From the NCBI RefSeq assembly GCF_001632365.1, contig NW_024468516.1, positions 652,177 to 716,176 of the forward strand: a stretch of DNA of 64,000 nt, in the 5' to 3' direction. Positions 23,476 to 35,314 of this stretch are shown here, in pieces. Within the stretch, counting starts at the first letter, position 1. Each line of letters starts with the position of its first letter. This stretch comes from Laetiporus sulphureus 93-53 (lineage: Eukaryota > Basidiomycota > Agaricomycetes > Polyporales > Laetiporaceae). A model generated the notes under the pieces. That model was not told the DNA's origin and did no database searches. It saw only the letters and a program-made list of their open reading frames with translations. The translations under genes and the position numbers were made by a program.

Positions 23476-23928
23476 TCATTCGCGTGCATCCAGCTGCACA
23501 CACAGACACTCACGCGCGAGGATCCCGTCGACGTCTGAAGGGTGTTTCACCGACGTGGGAGGCTCATCGTCGCGCTGGCGATCACGACTGTGGATTTCCA
23601 TTTCTCCGGCCACCTCTATTTCATCAAGCGCAAGCTCTCTGAGACCGTGCGGTGCATCAGTCTCGGACTGGCAATCGTGACGCTTGCGAATTTCGGCGCG
23701 GTCTGCATCAGCTTCGGCCTTGTCCGTTGTGTGCCGTCCACGGAAGCAGACTTGCATATTATTATATGTGTCCTGACACATCTTCTCGCACATGTAATGT
23801 GGACCGCAATAAATGACGCATGCGCTGTCTACATTGTTTCCTTCGCAGTACGATGTCTGGCATCGCGGGCAGGTTATGTCGCACTGCTTTGGGGGAGACC
23901 TTAATGGTGACAATGAATGGATAGACAT
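23476..23928 (-). CDS. Small Cys/His-rich protein (paralogue A)
   Basis: From ATG 23928 (an alternative in-frame ATG lies at 24033): MSIHSLSPLRSPPKQCDITC, then a probable metal-binding module CPRCQTSYCEGNNVDSACVI with HYMCEKMCQ, and VCFRGRHTTDKAEADA, followed by a charged tail. The module CxxC...DAC(V/I)xY...HY..C...VCF(R/H)G(R/H)HTT is shared with the plus-strand gene at 27892. I do not recognise a named domain. The His and Cys spacing suggests one or two zinc sites (inference). A spliced upstream exon is possible. It flanks the leucine-synthesis gene on its 3' side. Confidence 0.6.
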   Translation of the reverse strand: MSIHSLSPLRSPPKQCDITCPRCQTSYCEGNNVDSACVIYCGPHYMCEKMCQDTYNNMQVCFRGRHTTDKAEADADRAEIRKRHDCQSETDAPHGLRELALDEIEVAGEMEIHSRDRQRDDEPPTSVKHPSDVDGILARECLCVQLDARE

Positions 23929-24397
23929 GCTAGAAGGAACATGAGGGCCTTTGCAGAGGCGCAGGAGACAATACACGTACGGTACAATGCGAATGTGTCT
24001 TGTGGCAACGGGCGCTTCCCGAGCGAGTGGCATTGAGTGGCCCGAGGTGTAAATCAGTGAACAAAAGGCTCACGACGTTGTAATCGGCCACATACTCGAT
24101 GGCCGGTGGGCTCGGCCCGTGACCGAGCACGGGGACATTGCGATGGCGCTGTAACGTGCCAGACAGGCAGACTGATGTGAACAATACTCACGAGAGAAAA
24201 GGTATCCTGACCATCCCGCCAGGACAACGACAGCACAGCAGCTCAAGTCGATGTGTGAAGAGCAAAACTCACCCATTCTTCATAACGTGTCGCGTGAAAT
24301 CATTGCACGGAGCTGAGGCGTGCTTGCATGCAAGCTCTGCAGGTCAGACGGATGATGGTGCAAACACCGATAAATTCCACAGATATACACATTGTTC

Positions 24398-26990
24398 TTA
24401 CTTCTGCGCGGTAATCTTCCTATGCATATAGTCCAGCGTGCTCGATGCACGCAACAGCGCCTTCAGACCAGATGCAGTGATATCCGTGTCGGTCGCGATG
24501 CCCCAGGCATTCAGGCGGATGGCGCCGCCGTCCGCCTCGTACGCGAGCTCGATATACGATGCAGCTTTCACGTCAGAGCCCTCACCGATAGAGTGCTCCG
24601 CGTACTCGCGGATCGTCGCCTTTCCGTCGATGTGCTCATTCAAGGCGGCTTGCGCTGCAGTGAGGAGACCGTTGCCCTGCCCAGATACCTGCGTGAGCTT
24701 GCCGTTGATGATGAACTCTCCTGTGAGCTCCTTGCGGCCCGTCTCTCCCAGGTTCTCCATCTTGAAGCTCTTGAGCGCGAAACGTCCCTCCCTGTCGGGT
24801 GTCTCGTAGCTGTATGTCTCGCGGAAGAGATGCACGAGCTCGGGGTACGACAGCTTCCCGTCCGTCTTGCGCGCCGCGCGCTGCACGACCTCGAAGAATG
24901 CGGCCTGTAGGCGACGCGGGAGCTCCAGATGAAGTTCGTTGAGGATGACGGAGGCGATATCCGCCTGGCTGGTTGACGCGTTGAAACCGACACTCAGCTT
25001 CAGCTCCGGCAGTTCGCGATCGCCGATGGCATTGTTCGCTGCACTGAGCACCGCGCGTAAACCGGAGCCGGCGATGTCGGCATCGACACCGACCCCCCAC
25101 CACGACTCGGTCGAGTGGCGAATCTCCTTGATATCTCTGGCAGGGGGGACGAGCTCGACGTACGATGCGGCCTTAGAGTCCTGGCCTTGGCCGATGGCGT
25201 GCTCTGAATATTCACGAAGGGACAGGTTGATGTCCAGGTGCGTTCGCAGAGCATCCAACAGCGCCGATAAGGGGCCATTTCCATCTCCACGAATCACACG
25301 AAGAACACCATCAACGAAGATCGTGCCATCAAACTGACGACGTTCATCTGCCGCCTCATCCCCATTCTTCAAGTCCGGCGAAGTCTCAGCAGAGATCTTG
25401 AAGGACTTCAAGACCAGCCTTCCCTCGTATGTCGAGCCACCATAGTGGTACGTCTTGCGGAAAGCAGTTGTAACGTCCTCTATAGTCATCTCCCTCGCTT
25501 CCCGGTCCGCGATGTCCTGGACGACCTGATAGAACGAGATTTGCATCTTCCGCGGCATGTCGAGGCCCAAATGCTGCTGAACAAGATACGCGATGCCACC
25601 TTTGCCGGACTGCGCGTTGACACGAATGACTGCCTCGTAGTTGCATCCAAGGTCGGCTGGATCGATTGGGAGGTATGGCATCTCCCAATACAGAGGTTCG
25701 CCCTTTACTTTTGCTTCCTCATGTCGTTTCTTCTGCACCTCAAAGCCCTTCTTGATCGCATCCTGATGCGAGCCGGAGAATGCAGTGAACACAAGTTCTC
25801 CTGCGTACGGGTGCCGTGGGTGCACCGGCAAATCGTTGCATTGCGTAACGACGTCGATGACTGCCTGTATGTCGCTGAAATCCAGTCCTGGGTTGATACC
25901 CTGCGTGTACTGATTGAGCGCGAGGTTGATAATATCGACGTTCCCTGTCCGCTCGCCGTTCCCAAACAGGCAACCTTCAACACGGTCGGCACCTGCAAGC
26001 ATGGCAAGCTCCGCTGCAGCAATACTCTGACCTGCGGCGTACTTTTAAGCGTCTAAAAGGCACGAATATAGCAGGATGGCTACCTCGATCGTTGTGGGGA
26101 TGCAGACTGATGACCACCTTCTCTCGTTCCGAGATATGACGGCAGAAATACTCGACCTGCAGGACATGAGTCAACTAATTATAAGCATGGTGAATGCAAG
26201 TGTACCTGGTCAGCATAGTGATTAGGTGGGCCGATCTCCACAGTAGCAGGCAGGTTGAAGATGATGCGCTCATCGCCGAGGCCAGCTTTGCCCCATGCAG
26301 CCTTGACCGCCTCACACACTTCGAGAGCAAAGTCGGGGTCTGTTTGCGAAAACGTTTCAGGACTGTACTCGAACTTAAAGATCGTTCCATGCTTCGCCGT
26401 GCATTCCTCCGTGAGCTTCCTGATGATCTTGGTGTGCTTCACGGCGAGCGCAATAGTCTCTTCTTTTGAATGCCGAAAGACGACCGCGCGGAAGAGACAC
26501 GACGTCGCATTGTACATGTGGATGATTGCTCGCTTAACGCCTGCGACCGAATCGACCGTGCGCTTGATCAGGTCTTCACGGGCAGGGGTGAGGACCTGAG
26601 CTCAACATGCTATCAACGGTTAGAACTCCTCACGCACACGCAAGCACTAACCTGGATCCATACATCGTCCGGCACCTGTCCCTGCTCAATGAGCCCTCGC
26701 ACAAAGTTGAAATCCGTGTCGCTGGCAGCAGGGTATGCGACCTCGATCTCCTTGAAGCCACACTTGAGAAGAGTGTGGAAGAAGAGGGTCTTTTGAGGAA
26801 TAGTCATAGGGTTTGCGAGAGCCTGATTACCATCTCGCAGGTCTGTCGACAGCCAGATTGGTGGCTTGGTTGTGACTTTTGAGGGCCATTGGCGGTTGGG
26901 GAGGTTCAGAGGAGTGTACGGCTTGTACTTTTGGGAGGGATCAGCTCTGTTGGGTGGAGTTCTGAGTGCGAGGGCATGCCTAGACGAAAG
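24398..26990 (-). CDS. LEU4: 2-isopropylmalate synthase with doubled C-terminal module
   Basis: Condenses acetyl-CoA and 2-ketoisovalerate, the first committed step of leucine synthesis, usually mitochondrial in fungi. Exons from right to left: [36 protein letters not shown] (metal-site Asp and DGxQ), [43 protein letters not shown] (metal-site HxH) and [20 protein letters not shown]. The last exon (24398 to about 26035) then carries linker plus regulatory domain twice: [19 protein letters not shown] to [20 protein letters not shown], then [20 protein letters not shown] to [20 protein letters not shown]. One module is usual. The protein is therefore about 850 residues instead of roughly 600-650. 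No ATG lies in frame upstream of KYKPY before a stop near 27060, so the first exon is unplaced and the right boundary is approximate. Confidence 0.92.
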
Positions 26991-27891
26991 ATATTCACTG
27001 ACAGCATGGGCATGATGGGTCGTTAGGTGCAGAAAATAGTAGTCAAGAGTAGAGAGCCGTTACACATAAAAGCAGATGGCAAGAAACACGAGTCATGTCG
27101 AAGTCACAGTCGCAGTCGTAGGCGCCTGGCATAAGTTGACGCCGGCGAAGCAGTCCATTGAAACGCCCGCTTGCTCATGATCAACACTCCATCTGCGTTC
27201 ACGCATCAATCGAATGTTGCACTCCAATCGCATTCGATGCTAGGATGCTCAGTACTGCTGAAGTGAGTTCACAATCACACTGCATCAAAATATGCTGTCA
27301 AACATCGCAGAACGCTGCTTCGTTAAGTAGGACAGACTCCAATTGTTTATCTGTGGCCACCGGAGCTGTCGTTCATTAATCATGAACATTATTATCCGCC
27401 TCCTCGCGGCTAGCATCCGCCCTACTTGGTTTCATTCGTGATCCGATACGACATCGTGCAGAGCATTCTTTACAATGCTGCGTTCTTTTCACAACTTCCT
27501 GTCTAATGTCAACTTCAAACCTCGCGGAATTCCGCTGTGGCCAGGAAGTGGAACCTCCGTTTAGTGGCCATATCGCTCCGTCTTATCCGTTAATCTGGCC
27601 CAACTTCGCGGGAAACGCGCCCGCTGAGTCCTCCTGAATCCTTGGAGACGCAGAAGGTCGGAGTCCCTGAGCATACTGGCCACACATTGGCTTGTGGCTC
27701 CCGCGGAATAAGTATGAGCTCGAAACGTGTTCCGAAATTCATCACCGCGATCATCGAACACGTGTGTGATGATGGGCTGTGGCCACCACAAAGGCGCAGT
27801 TCGCGCTTCCGACTCCCCTGTGGCAGACAGATATAAATTTCCTCCTCATGAACTGACCCACCGCCCCACTCTCCAGACCTCCTTGCACAAT
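26991..27891. other. LEU4 upstream region, no other gene seen
   Basis: It holds the unplaced LEU4 first exon (candidate ATGs near 27083, 27130 and 27160 on the minus strand) and the promoters of LEU4 and the plus-strand Cys/His gene. No other conserved reading frame. Confidence 0.5.
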
Positions 27892-28170
27892 ATGAAGAGC
27901 CTCTCCGACATTGTCTGCAAGCTCAACACTCTCGCCGTATCCGAGAGCAAGCACTGTGTACGGTGCCACAGGACATACCGCGACCACGAGAATGTGCCAG
28001 ACGCATGCATCGTCTACCATCTCCCTCATTATTACCATCCTAATTGTGCCGCCATGGTCAAGGGAATCCTGGTCTGTTTCCATGGATTGCATACAACAAA
28101 TACGGAAGAGGTCGAGTACAATTTCGACAGCGTCAGCCAGTGCAGCGGCAGGTGCCACTACTCAAGCTAG
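27892..28170 (+). CDS. Small Cys/His-rich protein (paralogue B)
   Basis: Intronless 92-residue protein: MKSLSDIVCKLNTLAVSE, then KHCVRCHRTYRDHENVPDAC, IVYHLPHYYHPNCAAMVKG, ILVCFHGLHTTNTEEVEYN and a Ser/Cys-rich end. It matches the 23476-23928 product across the whole Cys/His module: CxRC, DAC(I/V), HY, C, VCF, HTT. Candidate zinc ligands are Cys and His in CVRC, DAC, YHLPH, HPNC and VCFHG. Unknown function, not a standard RING, FYVE or MYND spacing. The two paralogues bracket LEU4 in convergent orientation toward it. Confidence 0.65.
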   Translation: MKSLSDIVCKLNTLAVSESKHCVRCHRTYRDHENVPDACIVYHLPHYYHPNCAAMVKGILVCFHGLHTTNTEEVEYNFDSVSQCSGRCHYSS

Positions 28171-28487
28171 GTGCCGGCGGTGGCAGTACATTCTGTGAGC
28201 CGCCTTTGCACAGCTTGTATTTTGCAGCCGATTGATGGCGGGAACCCAGCAGAAGTTTCTATCGAGTGGCGGAGTCCAGAGTCTTGGACATCTATCTTGT
28301 TGTACTATTCTAATCTGAGGAACGCTGTTGTTTTGTTCTTGCACCTTTTCAATAGCGTTATATTTCATTGATGCATATCTGCAGACATTCAAATGGTTGT
28401 TACTTTCTCTTCCTACTCAATTGACAATTAGATTGCTCGTGAAGTGCTATCGTACTGGATGAATCACGTCCAAATGTCCGAAAAGTA
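28171..28487. other. Short intergenic spacer, nothing seen
   Basis: Tail-to-tail spacer of about 317 bp. No open frame of note. Confidence 0.5.
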
Positions 28488-29567
28488 TTAATTCTTCAAA
28501 TCTACAATGATAGCCTCACCGCCATACGCCAGGGCCGCATTCACACTTACTCGACTCGGCATACCCGCCTCTCCACCAGACAAAACAGCGCCATGAGATT
28601 CATGAATATGTCCGAACACGTGCAGGCGACACCGCTGGAGATCTGAGCTCTGCAGGCGCGCGGCGAGGTCCTTGCATCCGGCGATCTTGCCCTTCCTTGT
28701 CCGATCACATAAGCCAAAGGGCGGTGTATGCGTGAGGAGGATCTCGGTGCTGGGCGGGATTCGCGCATAGACTTCTGCGCCCTCCCCATACTCGTATTGG
28801 AATGCGCCCAATGCATAGCGCGGGGCGGCCTAGTTTTCGTGAACGATGCACGTAAACGGATTAGACGATCACATTGAGCACTCACCGGCGAACCATATAC
28901 ACTCCATGTCCTCCCATTTGGTGTCGTAACGCCGACTGATTCAAACTCTAGATAGTAGATTCCCGCTTGACGGAGCTCTTCGCTCCGAACAAGCGTCTGT
29001 GCCGCGACAGTGTCCTGATCACCGATGATCATCAAGTAGAGCGTCACAGAGTTGAGCACGCCCTGCACACCTTTATACGTATACGCTCGCCTACGGCACT
29101 AGCCAACAAACCGCCCTCTCTCCAATCATTGTCCAAGCAGAGCTGGAGTCATCAATGCACTGCACAACGACAATCCAAATGCAACACGTACATCATGATT
29201 TCCCGCGATCATTCTATGCAGATAATGCATCAATCAGATCATTGTAGTAGAAGGAATGCGCTGGTTCTGCTCACATCTTGACAGGATGAGGCAAGCTTTT
29301 AAGCCACTCGATCGTGACTCGCAGATGCCTGAACTTGCCCCGTCTACTCAGGTCTCCCGCATGCAAAAGGACATCACCAGGCGGCACCGGATAGATGTGC
29401 GAATGAGTATCAGAGACGCAGATAAAACGTGTCCAGGACGGTCCAGGACGAGGAGGAGGGTCATTGATGTCATACTCGTCGTAGACGACAGCGTCCGAGG
29501 AGGTGAGGGATGGAGTCGCCTCTGTCGTTATAGTTGAGCTCAAGGAGGTGTTACTAGCTACAGGCAT
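28488..29567 (-). CDS. Metallophosphoesterase, UPF0046/MPPED type
   Basis: Calcineurin-like phosphoesterase. From ATG 29567: a Ser/Thr-rich start, then WTRFICVSDTHSHIYPVPPG (motif DxH), GDVLLHAGDLSRRG (GDxx), and a small exon IMIAGNHD (GNHD) flanked by introns near 29277-29217 and 29204-29019. Then TWSVYGSP, a further intron, PSTEILLTHTPPFGLCD (the H of motif IV), HVFGHIHESHGA (GHxH) and a C-terminal EAIIVDLKN. All five metal-ligand motifs are present, so it is likely active. The order and wording match the UPF0046/MPPED1-2 group, whose members hydrolyse phosphodiesters; the physiological substrate is unknown. Confidence 0.9.
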
Positions 29568-30186
29568 CCGAGAAAGCGAGTTTCTGCACACAGACTTGAT
29601 GGTGAATGGAGATGATGATGACTTGGATCAGCAAAGCATTCGAGTCGGGTTTTGTGCGCCGAGTGGAGCATCGGAGGCATAAATAAAAGCCGTTTTCTGC
29701 ATTTAGGTCGACATGTGCGCAACAGCGAGCTAAAAACTTCAGCTCGGTATGTGGCAGGAAGTGCGGACAGGAAGCTATGACTTTGTGGCCAAACGCAATG
29801 TGGAAGTCGACAAGAGCAGACATTAAGTCGAATCTGACAGCTGGGTGACTGAAGGGCCCCCTGCCACTTATCAGATCCAGATCGACAATAAATCTCAGAT
29901 GAAATCATGGACACTCAGACGCCCACAACCGCGTACGGGACTCTTGAGGCAAGTACATAGAAGTTGGCATTGTCACAAACAAACGCGAACATTGTGCTTC
30001 CTGCAAGCAGAGCTTTCCCCGCTTTTTATCAGTTGATTTTAATCCGTGCTCTCGCTCTTTTCAGATTGTGAGATGTACAATACATAGGCGGTAGGCCATT
30101 TTCTATAGAATAGCTGTACTATAATTCAACTCCTCATGACGAACCCAGGCATACACCACAAATGATTTGCAAGATTTTAGAGGCTG
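29568..30186. other. Intergenic, no gene seen
   Basis: Phosphoesterase promoter and METTL16 3' flank. An open frame at 29554-29823 has no conserved content. Confidence 0.5.
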
Positions 30187-32169
30187 CTAGTCGCTGCACG
30201 CAAGCCCAGCAGATACCTTTCGCCCCACATGGCTCGTAAAGCTCTCAAACAATGCTCGATTATTCCCCTTCACCCAATTGAATTCAAGAAACATTCCTTC
30301 ATCGCGACGTTTTTTGGATCTCGCTTCGTTCTGCTCGACACAAGTGACCCGGCAGAGCAGGGCCGCGCTCAATTCCACAGGCGCATCACTTTGCATCGCG
30401 TCTGCGTTTGGTTTCTTCCTCCTAGCTGCTCTGGACCAAGTGTCACGCACTGCCGTGACCACTACATCTGTTGCTGCGATCGAATGGTTTAGAGGGGAGA
30501 GAGATCGGACAGAGATTTCTTCGACGCTGGCTAGGGTTGTCGAGAGAGTACTGGCGAGCTGTTCGATGGTAGCGGTAGGATATGGCTGCTGCAGCGTGTT
30601 GCGCACGGGCATCAGATCCTGTATAGCAGGAGTTGGTATCCGTGCAAGGCTCTGAGGAGCATAAGAGAGAAGGATGCGTGAGATACTGCCAAGAAACATG
30701 TAACAAGATCGCCACACATACGTCGGACAGTCTTACGTCACCGAATGACCATGCGATCGCCCATCGTCGTGTCTGCCCCTGCACGAATTCGGTGCAAGCG
30801 TAATTATCAATCTAGACGTAGAGTGTGAGACTTGGCAGGTTCTGGAAAGTAGCAAATCAAGTACGTGTTGCTCGCGTAACAGAGCGATAATTTCCGTCAA
30901 GGATGACATCTTGCCCAGCATGGAGGTGAACCACCTGGTAGACCCAGAAGTCAGCAACGTCCGAGACCGTAGGTTACCGAAGGTAAGCGTACCTGCACCG
31001 CGCTCGACACCCAAGTGACTCTCTGACCATCTGGCGCACGAAGGCGCTCTCGCCACCTGAAGTAATCATTTCTACATCCGCTCCTGTGCATATCTGAAGA
31101 CCATTCAGTTTATCATCCAGATTTCCTGCACATCCTTCCATCGACTTACAGCATTCGGCTGAAACTCTTTGGATGCTGCAGAGCGTACTACATCCTCTTT
31201 GCTACTGTAGAATGGCGGATTGCACATGGTGAAGTCGAATGGCTCACTATGCCACAATGTCTCGGATGAGATGTACTTTAGATATAGGTGGCAGAGGTGG
31301 ATCCCAACCTGTGACTGTCACCTTCAAGGCAATGAAAAATCGGATCGCTAGGATTTGACTTCATGATCGTGATTCGTCCATCTAGGTGATTTTGTTGTAC
31401 ATTTATACGAGCGTATTGAAGGGACTTCTCGTCGATGTCTCAAAAAGCGGGAAGTGATTAGCACAATACAGATGCGACAAAGAGCATCACACACACCCGT
31501 CGCAACGAATTCCCAGTTTGGCACGGAACGGCATCCCAGGAGAGGATATATGACAGAAGCTCCGGTACCGCTAGCGTGAGTTTAGTCGCATTCTTATTTA
31601 AGCGGTGAGAGAACGTACATGTCCACACCTCTCACTGTTTTTACGTGGCGCTCTGGTTCTGCCAGGAACATAGCCTCGAGAACGTCGTGTAGCCATAAGA
31701 TGTAGTTCAACCTGCAAAGTGTCGTTGGTATGAGCGTGTTGTTATGCCTGCAGCTGAAAGATGGGCAACCTATTTGGCACCTATAGATGTGTGGATTGGC
31801 TAATGGATTCATGTAGTCACCTCATAAACGTACCGGTGGACAGAGGCGATCGTCCGGCAATGTAAGCGAGATATTGAAATCCCGGTGGAGCAAGGCCTCC
31901 GTCAATCGCCTATCCTAATGCGAAGTCAAGTAATTTTTATGAAGTCGTTGCATAGAATAGCGAAATATGTACAAACCTTTGAGCGGCATCATTTTTGAAG
32001 TCAATCGTTACACCAGCAGCCGTCGTAATTAAACTAGGCATCCGCCTCAGTCGAGCGGGTTCCACAGCGACGCCTATAACCGTGTAGCTTACTATGGCTT
32101 CAAAGGCTCGTAACTCTCAGCCAGAGCAGTGAAATCCGGTGGTGTACGATATGGGTTTCGGGAATGCAT
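30187..32169 (-). CDS. METTL16-type U6 snRNA/mRNA m6A methyltransferase
   Basis: SAM-dependent RNA adenine-N6 methyltransferase of the METTL16/RlmF family (fission yeast Mtl16 methylates U6 snRNA). From ATG 32169: [20 protein letters not shown], then [49 protein letters not shown] (SAM site), [32 protein letters not shown] (catalytic NPPF), [40 protein letters not shown] and [19 protein letters not shown]. About 180 less conserved residues follow, which may correspond to the vertebrate-conserved RNA-binding region (uncertain). Many short introns, with first exon boundaries less certain than the core. Divergent from the GluRS gene with only 202 bp between starts. Confidence 0.9.
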
Positions 32170-32371
32170 GATGGTCAAGTCGCATGCGATTGCCACAAGT
32201 CGAGGTGCCAAGCGCTGGAAGATTGATGCGCCGCAGTGACATCAGTCTCGACAGGACCCGAGACAGTGCCTCTAACAGGATCTCAGATCGATCTCGCTCA
32301 ATTTCGCTGTCGAGCTCAACGCAGCGCGAGTCACGGCAGCAGCTCTATCCTGCTTTCCAACTTCTGTCACG
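32170..32371. promoter_or_regulatory. Bidirectional promoter, METTL16 / GluRS
   Basis: 202 bp lies between the divergent start codons, so it must contain both promoters. It pairs an RNA-modification gene with a tRNA synthetase. Confidence 0.65.
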
Positions 32372-35185
32372 ATGACTGGCACGCTCGTTCTCTCTGCATC
32401 GGCTTCACCTTTCCCGTACGCGGCAGCAGCTGCCGCAACATATACTGGCAAAGCAGAGCTCGCGTTCGACGAGAGCGCGTCCGGCGTCACCCTCGAGCTC
32501 GATGGCTCCAAGATCACAGCAGAGGACGAGGTTGTGCGGGCACTGGCAAAAGCGGGTGGACTGTCGGATGACAGTGAAAAGGTACGTCGACCATTCGCTT
32601 GTCCACCACCCGTGATGCCTGATCGACGAATTCACCTCTACAAATGTAGACACAAGCGTATTTCGCTCTCGCAAAGAAGAAATTGCCTACCACGACTACT
32701 TTCCCTGAGATCGTTGCTACTCTTGACTCGCTAGATGACCATCTTGCCTTCCGGACGTTCTTCGTCGGTCATGAGATCTCCGCCGCAGACTGGATTGTGT
32801 GGGGTGCTCTCAAGGGTGCGCTGCAATATGTCCTCTCACGTTCACAGACGGACGTTGAGCTCGTAACATCCAGGCAGCGTGAAAATCGTAGGACTTCTCA
32901 AGAACAACAAGCACCCCCACCTTCTGCGATGGTTCTCGCATCTCGAATCGCTCGAAACCACTCAGCTTGTTGTCTCGAGCCTTGCTGGTGAGCTAGCAAC
33001 CCATGGCACATACTACCCAAGCCTCATATAATTATCTCAGATGCGAAGTCACAGAAGGCACGCTCAAACAAGACTGCCGCATCGTTCGCTCTTGGGCTGC
33101 AGGATGCGAAGATGGGCGAGGTCGTCACGCGTTTCCCGCCTGAGCCGAGTGGCTACCTTCACATCGGACATGCGAAGGCTGCGATGCTGAACCAGTACTT
33201 CGCCAAGATGTACAATGGTAAACTACTCATTCGTTTCGATGACACCAACCCCACAAAAGAGCGAGTAAGGATCCATTCAAGCATACCCGCAAACTATTGA
33301 GGCATACTCATCCGCATTGAATTAGACCGAGTTCGAAGAGACTATCCTTGAAGACTTGGCTCTGCTTGACGTCCACGGCGATGCCGTCTCACACACTTCT
33401 GATTACTTCGACGAGCTCTACGAGCTCGCCCTGCAGATGATCAAGAAGGGTAAGGCGTACGCGGATGACACCGAGCAGATGCAGATGCGCGAGGAGCGCT
33501 TCCATGGGATCGCCTCGAAGCACCGCGACGACAGCGTTGAGGACAACTTGAAGCACTTTGCTGAGATGAAGGCGGGCACTCAGGAGGGTGTCCGGTGGTG
33601 TCTCCGTGCAAAGATGAGCGTGGATAACCCGAACAAGGCCATGCGTGATCCTGTCATCTACCGCTGCAACCTCCTGCCACATCATCGTACAGGGTAAGTT
33701 GAAATCCGTCGGTGCGTCAGCATTGCGCGATGACCAGTGTTTTCTGTTCAGTGACAAGTGGAAAGTCTATCCCACGTACGACTTTGCATGTCCCATCGTC
33801 GACTCGCTGGAGGGCGTCACACACGCGTTGCGTACGAACGAATACCGCGACAGAAATCCGCAGTATCACTGGATGATCGAGGCGCTCGGTCTTCGAAAAG
33901 TACACATCTGGGATTTCAGGTAGGCATTGCAACGCATAATCGCCATGGCACCCAGTGGGCTCACGGAGCATTAGTCGTCTGAACTTCATTTACACGCTTC
34001 TGTCGAAGCGAAAGTTGCACTGGTTTGTCGATTCGGGGATTGTCCGTGGATGGGACGATCCGCGCTTCCCGACTGTTCGAGGTATGCGTATAATCAGTGT
34101 AATCTTTTGTAGTGACTGTGAACACAACTGCCAGGTATTCGCCGCAGAGGGCTCACTGTTGAGGCCCTGCGCCAGTTCATGCTCGCTCAGGGTCCGTCGC
34201 AAGCGATTGTCTCGCTTGAGTGGGACTCGCTATGGACAATGAACAAGAAGGTCATTGACCCCATTGCGCCGCGATTATGGGCGATCGAGAAGGTCGACGT
34301 GTACGTGGATGCATGGATCAGGTTTTTATTGATGGTTGACGTCTTTGTGCGTATGTACAGGGTGAAGGTGACTGTCAGAGGAGGACCGCAGGTTCCCGAA
34401 GTCAAGACTCTGCCCAAACACAAGAAGAACGCGGAAGTCGGAGAGAAGCAGACAGTGTTCTCGTCGAAGGTTTCCATCGAGCAGGAGGATGCACTCTCAT
34501 TTGAGGACCAGGAGGAAGTGAGTGTGTTCGTTGCTGTACTTATCTCCTGACTGACACGCCGTAGATTACTCTCATGGACTGGGGCAATGCCATTGTCCGC
34601 TCGAAGAAGACAAACGAAGATGGCCTCATCACGGATATCGAGATGGAGCTGCACCTAGAGGGCGACTTCCGCAAGACCAAGAAGAAGATCACCTGGCTCG
34701 CCCAGCCCACGGATGCGCACCCGCTCGTCGACATCACGCTTCTCGATCATGACTATCTCATCACGAAGAAGAAACTCGAGGAGAATGACGACGTCAAGGA
34801 CTTTGTCACGCCCGTGTCCGAGTTCCGCGCGGATGCCGTGTCGGACGCGAACGTGCTTGCGCTCAAGAAGGGTGACATCATCCAGTTCGAGCGCAAGGGA
34901 TACTACATCTACGACGGCATCAACGAGGGCCGCCGCGAGTTCATCCATATCCCCGACGGGCGTGCGGCGAGTTTGGCGAGCAAAGCGGCGTCCGCTGCGC
35001 CGACGCCGAAGGAGAAGGCTGATGAAACGGGAGGCTCAGCCGCGGGCGAGGCGTTCGTGGCGAAGTCGCTGGACATCCCGGTGGACACGAAGATGTACAA
35101 GGTGGCGCCGATATATGAGAAGAAAGAAACGGTCCCTCTAGTTGAGACGAAGATGTATAAGGTGAAGAACGTATATGATTCATAG
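32372..35185 (+). CDS. GUS1: Cytosolic glutamyl-tRNA synthetase
   Basis: Class I synthetase charging tRNA-Glu. The N-terminal GST-like domain runs through exons up to about 33000 ([15 protein letters not shown] start, then [20 protein letters not shown], the region used to bind partners such as Arc1). Then comes the catalytic core: [20 protein letters not shown] (HIGH), [81 protein letters not shown] and [13 protein letters not shown] (KMSKS-equivalent LSKRK). The anticodon-binding beta-barrels follow ([40 protein letters not shown]). The tail has two [14 protein letters not shown] repeats, a likely tRNA-binding extension. The C-terminal exon is long and GC-rich. About eight introns. Confidence 0.96.
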
Positions 35186-35314
35186 GAGCTGGCTACTTAG
35201 GAAAGTGATACATGTCGAGTACATCTCCGTTGTAGATCATTGCTGCTGATTATACTACCAGGAAGATCGTTCCTCGTTACTAAAGATAACCTTGCGTCAT
35301 AGAGAGCGCCATCA

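Noticed and set aside
34655..35183. Long frames on both strands over the GluRS 3' exon
   Set aside because: GC-rich third positions create shadows; the GluRS frame accounts for the sequence.
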